Below, piece by piece: positions 18,188 through 25,363 of a DNA stretch of 64,000 bases. A program made the translations under genes and the position numbers. The DNA is from Chitinophagaceae bacterium (GTDB lineage Bacteria > Bacteroidota > Bacteroidia > Chitinophagales > Chitinophagaceae). The notes under the pieces were generated by a model. That model was not told where the DNA came from and made no database searches. It was given only the letters and a program-made list of their open reading frames with translations. Location of the stretch: positions 1 through 64,000 of the forward strand of contig JAHBTR010000002.1 in NCBI GenBank assembly GCA_019638475.1, given 5' to 3'. Position 1 is the stretch's first letter. Every line of letters begins with the position of its first letter.

Positions 18188-18943
18188 GTGCTTAAAGAAA
18201 TTATTATAGCTATTCAGTCATATTTTAAAGCTCATCATTTTATACGCAAACACAAATTGTGGAAGTGGATTATTATACCTGGTATTATTTATGCACTATT
18301 GTTTGTTATTGGTATGTATTTTTTTGGACAAACTGCTAATGGTTTTATAGAATGGTTGAAAGGATTGCTGCAAAATACTATTAATAAAATTGATAGTAGT
18401 ATGATTAGTTTTATCATTACACTAAGTGGGTTTATGCTTTGGGTAATGCTGATGTTGTTGTACTTTTCTTTTTTTAAATATATTTTTCTTATTGTTGGCT
18501 CTCCAGTATTTGCCTATTTAAGCGAAAAAACTGCCTCTATTTTAGAAGGAAAAAATCTTCCATTTAATTTTTCTCAATTATTGAAAGATATAGTAAGAGG
18601 TATTCGTATTTCATTGAGAAATATTATATGGCAAACAGTCTATTTATTTAGCATTTTACTATTAAGCATGATTCCTATAATTGGTTGGTTTACTCCTGTA
18701 CTTGCTTTATTAGTAGAGTGTTATTATTATGGTTTTTCTATGCTTGATTATAGTATGGAACGTAATAAACAATCAGTAAGTGCCAGTATTTTTTATATCA
18801 ATAATCATAAAGGATTGGCAGTTGGTAATGGAATTGTTTTTTATGCAATGCACTTTTTGCCCATTGTAGGTTGGGTTTTAGCACCTGCTTATGCTGTAGT
18901 AGCTGCCACACTTAGTTTATATGATGCAAGAGTGAAAGAATAA
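18188..18943 (+). CDS. EI24 domain (CysZ-like) integral membrane protein (251 aa)
   Basis: Shows the EI24/CysZ pattern: an amphipathic N-terminus (AIQSYFKAHHFIRKHKLWKW), four main hydrophobic segments, and the family phrases LSMIPIIGWFTPVLALLVECYYYGFSMLDYSMER and FLPIVGWVLAPAYAVVAAT. CysZ family members move sulfate; in Bacteroidota the role of this group is not established. The start is a GTG at 18188, because an ATG four bases upstream is out of frame and stops at once. It is convergent with the rhomboid gene, 4 bp apart. Confidence 0.8.
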   Translation: MLKEIIIAIQSYFKAHHFIRKHKLWKWIIIPGIIYALLFVIGMYFFGQTANGFIEWLKGLLQNTINKIDSSMISFIITLSGFMLWVMLMLLYFSFFKYIFLIVGSPVFAYLSEKTASILEGKNLPFNFSQLLKDIVRGIRISLRNIIWQTVYLFSILLLSMIPIIGWFTPVLALLVECYYYGFSMLDYSMERNKQSVSASIFYINNHKGLAVGNGIVFYAMHFLPIVGWVLAPAYAVVAATLSLYDARVKE

Positions 18944-18947
18944 TTTT

Positions 18948-19583
18948 TTACTTCCACCAATGAATAATGGTTTGTGTAAAATTATCTATGGCATCAAAAT
19001 CGCTTAATGTATAACAAGCTATCATAAAAAATACAATACCATACAAAGCTCCCCAAATATGTGCAGAGTGATTAATATTGTCGGCACCTTTTTTGGCTAA
19101 TTGCCAAGATATTAATAAATATAAAGGAGCAAAGATGAACCCTGGTATAAATGGTGGCAAAATAAAAATACCAATTTTGGCTGTAGGAAAAAGAAACATA
19201 CCAACAAATACAACTGCAGATACTGCACCAGATGCTCCTAAACTTCTGTAATAAACATCATTTTTGTGTTTGAAATAAGTGGGTAATAAACAAATTATTA
19301 AAGCACTAAAGTATAATAATAAGTATAAAATATTTCCTTTGGTATGAAATATGTATTGAAAATTATTTTCTACTGCTTCGCCAAACATATATAGTGAAAG
19401 CATGTTGAATGCAAGATGCACCAAATCGGCATGAATAAAACCACAAGTAATAAAACGATACCATTGATTTTGTTCTGTAATAGCAGGAGGATAAAAGATT
19501 AAATCATTGACAATTTTTTGATTATTAAAAGCACTAAAAGAAATAGCTGCTGTAATAATAATAATGATAAGTGTAATGCTCAT
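18948..19583 (-). CDS. Rhomboid family intramembrane serine protease (211 aa)
   Basis: A six-helix membrane protease. Catalytic Ser118 is in GASG (116-119) and the partner is His175 in NHSAHIWGALYG. The HADLVHLAFNMLSLYMFGEAVE motif of loop 1/TM2 is well kept. It cleaves transmembrane segments of unknown substrates. It is followed on the same strand by the rlmH-caspase block, with 17 nt between rlmH start-side neighbours, so a shared transcript is possible. Confidence 0.92.
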   Translation of the reverse strand: MSITLIIIIITAAISFSAFNNQKIVNDLIFYPPAITEQNQWYRFITCGFIHADLVHLAFNMLSLYMFGEAVENNFQYIFHTKGNILYLLLYFSALIICLLPTYFKHKNDVYYRSLGASGAVSAVVFVGMFLFPTAKIGIFILPPFIPGFIFAPLYLLISWQLAKKGADNINHSAHIWGALYGIVFFMIACYTLSDFDAIDNFTQTIIHWWK

Positions 19584-19600
19584 ATAACAAATGTAGTTAA

Positions 19601-20074
19601 TTAACTATGATGATATTTTTCGTTTTTTAAAATAGTACAAGCTCTGTATAATTGTTCTGCTAAAATTAAACGAACCAACATGTGAGGAAATACAAGTTGA
19701 GATAAACTCCAAACCAAGTTAGCTCTTTTAAACAAAGCATCATCTGTGCCAAAAGCACCGCCAATTAAAAAAATAATATTTTTTGTGCTGACATTGGCTT
19801 GTTGTTGTAAAAAATTAGCTAATTGTTCAGATGTCATTTGTTTGCCTCGTTCATCTAATAGTACTAAAAAATCGTCTTTGTTTAGTAAAGAAAATATGGT
19901 TTGCGCCTCAGCTTTTTTGGTTAATTGTTCATTTAAAGAGGCAGCATTTTTGGGTGGTGCAATTATTTTCCATTCTGCTGAAAAATATTTGTTGATACGT
20001 GTTGTAAAATCTGCAACACCTTCTTTAATGTAGTGTTCATGCTGTTTTCCGATACTCCAAAGTTGTATTTTCAT
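19601..20074 (-). CDS. rlmH: 23S rRNA (pseudouridine-1915-N3)-methyltransferase (157 aa)
   Basis: A SPOUT-family methyltransferase acting on helix 69 of 23S rRNA. The SAM-binding knot is visible as FLIGGAFG, and the C-terminal signature FPHMLVRLILAEQLYRACTILKNEKYHH is nearly invariant in the family. Full length. It lies 21 bp downstream of the caspase-like gene on the same strand and 17 bp upstream of the rhomboid gene, suggesting co-transcription. Confidence 0.95.
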   Translation of the reverse strand: MKIQLWSIGKQHEHYIKEGVADFTTRINKYFSAEWKIIAPPKNAASLNEQLTKKAEAQTIFSLLNKDDFLVLLDERGKQMTSEQLANFLQQQANVSTKNIIFLIGGAFGTDDALFKRANLVWSLSQLVFPHMLVRLILAEQLYRACTILKNEKYHHS

Positions 20075-20095
20075 TTGTATTATTCAAATAAATTG

Positions 20096-22075
20096 TTAAT
20101 CACTTTTCTTTAATGTAAAACCAATAGTTACAATAGCTATATCATCCATTTTTACAGGTGTGCTTCTTGTTAAAGTGTCTTTATTTTTTGGAAAAAGATT
20201 GTCCATCACTTTTTCTAAAGGTTGTGTATTTGTATTATTACTTCTTACTCTACTATTCATAAAAGAAGGTCTTAAATCTATTGGATATGGAGAAAAAATA
20301 ACTTTCAAAAATTCTTTTCCTGTCATACTTGTTTCATCTGTAAACATATCTATTGTTTTTTCTTGCCCTTTTCTTAAAGAGTAGTCTGCATCACTTGCAT
20401 TTCTCATAGTATCGGGTACTAAAACTTTTACATCATTATCTGGCAATAAATCTAAAATAGTATAGTACAAAACACCATTGTAATTACTTTTTATTTTTAA
20501 TGCAAAACTATCTTTAGGATAAAAAGTCATTTCGTTATCGTTATCCATTTTTTTGTATGAAATAATAGATACTTCTACCAACGAAGCTAAGCTGCCTCCA
20601 TCTTGCATTTTACGCAAGTATTCTACCCTCATTCCTTTCTTTATTTTTTCTAACATATCTTCTAAATTGCTCATGCTCAAAGTGTCATTTTCTGCTATAG
20701 AAGTTGTGTATCTTATACTATCATTTCTTTCTATTAATTGTAAAGTATAAGCACCATTTTGCTGTTGAATATTAATAGTATAATCTGGATTATTATTGAC
20801 AGAAAGAAAAGATTGAGGCTGTAAAAACTGACTAATTTGTTTGGTCAATTTATTTTGTTTAGCATTACTCTGTATAAGATAAGAAGCAGCAATAGCACCA
20901 TAATATTGAGATGCTACTTTTACTTCATAATTCGTTTTAGGTAAAAGTTTTTTATCTGCTACACATATACTTTGAAAATTGCTAACCTCTTTTACTACAG
21001 CTGTACAATACAAGCCTTCATTGCCAAGTTCATATACATTTAATGTAGTGCCTTCGTGCAAGTTGTTATACAAACCTCTTTGAATAATAAAAGTAGAGTC
21101 GTTAAAATTATATTCTTTATTGTTAAAACGCATTTCAACTGCAATAACTTCTTTCAATGGAACATATTTGTTCCCAAAAACTTCTAATGCACCATTGCCT
21201 TCAAACATGGGTATTTGTGTAGGGTCTTTTGCTTGTATATCCGCTTTTATTTTATCAAACAACAATCTGTAATTACAATTAGCAGGAAGGTTTGTAATGC
21301 TTTTGGCAAAAGCAAAAGATAATGAACCAACATTTTTTCCATTATCATCTACTGTTTCTCTATTTGGTTGGTTAGGGCTGCTACCACTAAATACTACAAG
21401 GCTACCCATATTTTTTTGCATACTTGTTAAAAAGCCAGTTTCTGCTTTGCCTAAAACTAATGTTTTATTGGGCTTGTAACTTAAACTTTGACAAGGCTCT
21501 GGCACACCACGAACGATGCCTGCACTTCTTGTTGCAGTGCCTGAATGACAAGCATCTAACACAACTACAATACTACCTTTTGCTCCTACTTTTTTGCGGA
21601 TATTATTTAATTTTTCTTCTAACAAATCATCTCTAAAATGTTTTTGCCCATGATAATCTACTAAATCCCATTTTCCTTTTGCATCATAAGGTATTAAGGC
21701 TTCATCATAACCATCAGCTTCATCTAAATAGCCATCATTGGGGTCATCTTGTATTTGTTGTCCATGACCAGAAAAATGAAAATATACAATATCGCCAGCC
21801 ATAGCTTTATCTGCTAAAGCATTAAGGGCTTTAACCATTCCATCTTTGGTAGCTTGCTCATTGACTAAAGTTTTAATATTTTTTTCTTCAAAACCATTTT
21901 TTATGAGTGCATCTTTAATATGTACTAAATCGTTTTCAGAACTTAAATTTTTCCAATCACGTTGTCCAGGTGGATATTTTCCTATTGCTACAATTAAGGC
22001 AATTTTTTTTTGAGCAAATAATATATTGCTGCTTAACATTATTGTACTGATGAATAAAAATTTTAACCACTTCAT
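20096..22075 (-). CDS. Secreted caspase-like (C14) peptidase with DUF4384-type domain (659 aa)
   Basis: The signal peptide is at 1-22 (ending NILFAQ). The caspase-fold domain (about 23-295) has the catalytic pair His104 in HFSGHGQQ and Cys176 in VVLDACHSG, plus an acidic substrate-loop region (DEADGYDEALIPYD). This is the metacaspase-like arrangement of bacterial C14 proteases. A C-terminal region (about 500-640) with YPKDSFALKIKSNYNGVLYY and DNDVKVLVPD fits the DUF4384 domain often joined to such proteases. It probably acts in the periplasm or at the surface. Substrate unknown. Confidence 0.86.
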   Translation of the reverse strand: MKWLKFLFISTIMLSSNILFAQKKIALIVAIGKYPPGQRDWKNLSSENDLVHIKDALIKNGFEEKNIKTLVNEQATKDGMVKALNALADKAMAGDIVYFHFSGHGQQIQDDPNDGYLDEADGYDEALIPYDAKGKWDLVDYHGQKHFRDDLLEEKLNNIRKKVGAKGSIVVVLDACHSGTATRSAGIVRGVPEPCQSLSYKPNKTLVLGKAETGFLTSMQKNMGSLVVFSGSSPNQPNRETVDDNGKNVGSLSFAFAKSITNLPANCNYRLLFDKIKADIQAKDPTQIPMFEGNGALEVFGNKYVPLKEVIAVEMRFNNKEYNFNDSTFIIQRGLYNNLHEGTTLNVYELGNEGLYCTAVVKEVSNFQSICVADKKLLPKTNYEVKVASQYYGAIAASYLIQSNAKQNKLTKQISQFLQPQSFLSVNNNPDYTINIQQQNGAYTLQLIERNDSIRYTTSIAENDTLSMSNLEDMLEKIKKGMRVEYLRKMQDGGSLASLVEVSIISYKKMDNDNEMTFYPKDSFALKIKSNYNGVLYYTILDLLPDNDVKVLVPDTMRNASDADYSLRKGQEKTIDMFTDETSMTGKEFLKVIFSPYPIDLRPSFMNSRVRSNNTNTQPLEKVMDNLFPKNKDTLTRSTPVKMDDIAIVTIGFTLKKSD

Positions 22076-22175
22076 AGTATCATGCTTTTAGGATAATCAA
22101 ATGTAACTTATTTATAAATATGCTTCTTTCTAAAAAGGTTAGTTTTATCTTTACTTTTACAATTCAATAATGTAT

Positions 22176-22247
22176 GGCTTTGTAGTACAATGGATAGTAC
22201 AAGAGTTTCCGAAGCTCCAGATTCAGGTTCGATTCCTGACAAAGCCA
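22176..22247 (+). tRNA. tRNA-Arg (anticodon CCG)
   Basis: A 72-nt cloverleaf. The acceptor stem GGCTTTG pairs perfectly with CAAAGCC, followed by discriminator A; the D stem is GTAC/GTAC. The anticodon stem-loop has loop TTCCGAA with anticodon CCG, and its stem shows an A.C mismatch at the outermost pair and a T.G wobble at the inner one. The variable loop is 4 nt, and the T arm is TCAGG/CCTGA with loop TTCGATT. CCA is not encoded. Confidence 0.95.
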
Positions 22248-22406
22248 CTTTATTATAATAATAAAAAGAGCAAAACAAACCTATCAGCATAATTTTTCAT
22301 TGGTTACATACAGAATAAAATACTTTGAAAGTATCTTTCTTTACAAATATTTTATCAGCGGTTTTTCTTTACTATAATTTTTTACTACTTTTCCAACTTA
22401 TAAAAA

Positions 22407-24902
22407 ATGAATACTATGACTAACAAACGCATTATTATGCTTATTGCTATGGTTTTTATGTTTGCTACACTTCATGCACAACAGAAAGCCAACTATCGTT
22501 TAGCCTCAAAATTTTCTCCTAAGAAAATAAACAAAATGGTTTTTTCTTTAAATGTAGATGCTCATTGGCTAAAAAATGGAGATAAATTTTGGTATGTATA
22601 TGAAACTACTGAAGGAAAAAAATGGTATATAGTAGATGCAGCTAAAGGAGAAAAAAAATTATTATTTGACAATGAAAAAATGGCTGCCGAAATAACCAAA
22701 ATTGTAAAAGACCCTTTTGATGCACAACATTTAGGCTTAGATAGTATGCGTTTTATAGGTGATGAAACTTTATTGCAATTTGAAGTAAAAAGCACCGAAG
22801 AAGTTGAAAAAAAAGACACTACAAAAAAAGATAATAAAGATGCTAAACCTACCAAAGAAAAAAAGACCTTTTATTTTGAATACAACATCAATACTGGTCA
22901 ATTAACTGAATTGGTAGATTTTAAAAAACCAAAACGTAAACCAATGTGGGCAAATATTTCTCCAGATGGTAATACAATAGTTTTTGGTAAGCATTTTAAT
23001 TTATATTATATGGATAAAGCCAATTATGAAAAGGCTTTGCTAAATGAAGAAGACAGTACTATTGTAGAGCATCAATTAACAGAAGATGGAGTAGAATATT
23101 TTGCATATTATGGAGGAGGTGCTTATAGTGGTAATGGAGAAAATAATGTGGACAAAGAAAAAAATAAAGACAAGCGTAAACCTGCTTTTGCATTATGGAG
23201 TCCAGATAGTAAATATTTTTCTATAACCAAAACCGATGCAAGAAAAGTAAAAGAATTATGGGTTATCAATAGCATTAGCGACCCACGCCCTACTATTGAA
23301 ACTTATAAATATTGGATGCCTGGTGAAAAAGAAAGCCCTATAGATTATTTAATGCTTTTTGATATGGCTACTAAAAAAGGGAAAGAAATAAATGTAAGTA
23401 GTTTTAAAGACCAAGACATAAGCACATGGAGCAAACCATCATTAGCCAATACAAGAGATGACGATTTTAGACCATTTATTTGGTTAGGCACTAATACACA
23501 ATTTTATTTTAGTAGAACAAGTAGAGATTTAAAACGTATAGACCAATGTATGTATGATATTAATGCAGATAGTGTAAGAGTCATTATACCTGAACGTTTA
23601 AATACTTATGTAGAAGTAAGAAGACCTGGTATTGTAAATAATGGCAAAGAAATTATTGAATGGAGTGAAAGAGATGGTTGGGGACATTTTTATTTATATG
23701 ATGAAAATGGAAAATTAAAAAACCAAATTACCAGTGGTGCATGGCATTGTGAAAACATTGTAAATATTGATGAGAAAAAAAGAGTACTTTATTTTACAGC
23801 CAATGGAAAAGAAAAAAATGAAAATCCATATTACGAACATTTATATAAAATAAATTTTGATGGTAGTGGTTTAAAATTGTTGAATGATGGAGACTATCAT
23901 CATACTGTCAGTATGAATGATAATAAAAGTTTTTTTGTTAATAATTTTTCAAGAGTAAATACTACACCAAAATCTGTATTGTACAATGCAGATGGCAAAA
24001 AAATAATGGATTTAGAAACTGCCGATTTGAGTTCTCTTTTTGCAGCAGGTTATCAATTTCCTGAAACATTTAAAGTAAAAGCAGATGATGGTATAACAGA
24101 TTTATATGGTGTAATGTACAAACCTTTTGATTTTGACAGTACCAAAAAATATCCATTGATAGAGTATGTGTATCCTGGTCCACAAACAGAAGCTGTGAAT
24201 ACAAGTTTTAATAGAAGTATGGATAGAGTAGATAGATTAGCACAATTAGGTTTTATTGTTGTAACAGTTGGCAATAGAGGAGGTCATCCATCAAGAAGTA
24301 AATGGTATCATAATTATGGCTATGGTAATTTAAGAGATTACGGATTGGCTGATAAAAAAGCTACAGCAGAACAATTGGCAGATAGATTTACTTTTATTGA
24401 TATAGATAAAGTAGGTATTCATGGGCATAGTGGTGGTGGTTTTATGAGTACTGCTGCTATGTTAGTTTATCCCGATTTTTTTAAAGTGGCAGTAAGCAAT
24501 GCAGGTAATCATGATAACAGTATTTACAATAGATGGTGGAGTGAAAAACATCATGGTGTAAAAGAAACCATTAGTGCAAAAGGCGATACAACTTTTACTT
24601 ATAGCATTGATAAAAATCCAGATGTAGCAAAAAACCTTAAAGGAAGATTATTATTAATTCATGGAGAAATAGATAATAATGTACATCCTGCCAATACCAT
24701 GAGAGTAGTTAATGCTTTAATAAAAGCCAACAAACGTTTTGATATGTTATTATTGCCTACACAGCGTCATGGCTTTGGTAATATGACAGAATATTGGTTT
24801 TGGAAAACTGCAGATTATTTTAGTTATTGGTTAATGGGAGATACATCTGAACGTACTGTTGATATAGAAGAAATAAACAGAGAAGTAGAAAAGAAGCGAT
24901 AA
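22407..24902 (+). CDS. Secreted S9 family dipeptidyl-peptidase IV-like enzyme (831 aa)
   Basis: The signal peptide is at about 1-25 (ending ATLHAQ). The propeller part (about 80-560) carries a Lys/Glu/Asp-rich insert near 130-155 (EVEKKDTTKKDNKDAKPTKEKK is too polar to belong to a blade). The hydrolase part has the nucleophile in GHSGGG (Ser675), the acid in HGEIDNNVHP (Asp756) and the base in RHGFG (His788). It is a second S9 enzyme besides 5719..7626, longer and closer to DPP IV. It likely releases dipeptides in the periplasm. A terminator follows directly. Confidence 0.92.
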   Translation: MNTMTNKRIIMLIAMVFMFATLHAQQKANYRLASKFSPKKINKMVFSLNVDAHWLKNGDKFWYVYETTEGKKWYIVDAAKGEKKLLFDNEKMAAEITKIVKDPFDAQHLGLDSMRFIGDETLLQFEVKSTEEVEKKDTTKKDNKDAKPTKEKKTFYFEYNINTGQLTELVDFKKPKRKPMWANISPDGNTIVFGKHFNLYYMDKANYEKALLNEEDSTIVEHQLTEDGVEYFAYYGGGAYSGNGENNVDKEKNKDKRKPAFALWSPDSKYFSITKTDARKVKELWVINSISDPRPTIETYKYWMPGEKESPIDYLMLFDMATKKGKEINVSSFKDQDISTWSKPSLANTRDDDFRPFIWLGTNTQFYFSRTSRDLKRIDQCMYDINADSVRVIIPERLNTYVEVRRPGIVNNGKEIIEWSERDGWGHFYLYDENGKLKNQITSGAWHCENIVNIDEKKRVLYFTANGKEKNENPYYEHLYKINFDGSGLKLLNDGDYHHTVSMNDNKSFFVNNFSRVNTTPKSVLYNADGKKIMDLETADLSSLFAAGYQFPETFKVKADDGITDLYGVMYKPFDFDSTKKYPLIEYVYPGPQTEAVNTSFNRSMDRVDRLAQLGFIVVTVGNRGGHPSRSKWYHNYGYGNLRDYGLADKKATAEQLADRFTFIDIDKVGIHGHSGGGFMSTAAMLVYPDFFKVAVSNAGNHDNSIYNRWWSEKHHGVKETISAKGDTTFTYSIDKNPDVAKNLKGRLLLIHGEIDNNVHPANTMRVVNALIKANKRFDMLLLPTQRHGFGNMTEYWFWKTADYFSYWLMGDTSERTVDIEEINREVEKKR

Positions 24903-24924
24903 CAAATACATGTTTTTTTTCATC

Positions 24925-24953
24925 AAAAAGCCCTGTATATATGGGGCTTTTTT
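24925..24953 (+). terminator. Rho-independent terminator after the S9 peptidase
   Basis: The stem aaaaagccc/gggcttttt with a 10-nt loop continues into a run of T, 22 nt past the stop codon. Confidence 0.8.
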
Positions 24954-25016
24954 GTTGTACTATTTTGATAAATACTTTATTGGTGGCTGTGCTTTTTTTA
25001 TTAGTAGAAATTACGA

Positions 25017-25363
25017 CTACAAGTCATGCAAAACTTTTATTCTGTTCAATAGTTTTAATATTGTTTCGTTTTCAATCATTTTCTTTATTAAACCATCAGA
25101 AAATCTTTCTTGTCGTATGATAACTGCAAGGCTTTGTATTATTGCTCTTCACTTAAACTATTAAACCATTCATTATTTTTTTCATAATTCTTTTTCAGGT
25201 CGTCCATTATATTGTAAAAGTCAGACTCCATAAAATCATTGATTGCACTATTGTAGCAGTATGGCATCATTGTTAATGGCTCTGTTTGCAATTCATACAA
25301 GGGTTTTTCATTTTCAAATCTTTGTATAAAACCTATGAGTTGTGTAGCAGTTTGCTTATCCAT
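25017..25363 (-). pseudogene. DUF6508-like gene broken by a frameshift
   Basis: A first frame encodes 74 residues from the ATG at 25363 (MDKQTATQLIGFIQRFENEK...NSLSEEQ) and stops at 25139. Immediately after, in the -1 frame, translation continues without interruption as IIQSLAVIIRQERFSDGLIK, then a Lys/Leu-rich helix ending KVLHDL at 25017. The second part has the (A/V)..RQERFSDG..... signature I associate with the C-terminal half of DUF6508 proteins, which follow a Phe/Tyr-rich acidic first half like that in the 74-residue piece. The simplest reading is one small gene with a single-base frameshift near 25140, or a sequencing error. It overlaps the end of the upstream restriction-modification gene by 8 nt and was probably co-transcribed with it. 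Confidence 0.6.

Noticed and set aside
24910..25164. 84-codon plus-strand open frame after the S9 peptidase
   Set aside because: It starts on the transcription terminator and runs antisense to the frameshifted DUF6508-like gene; its composition is not protein-like.
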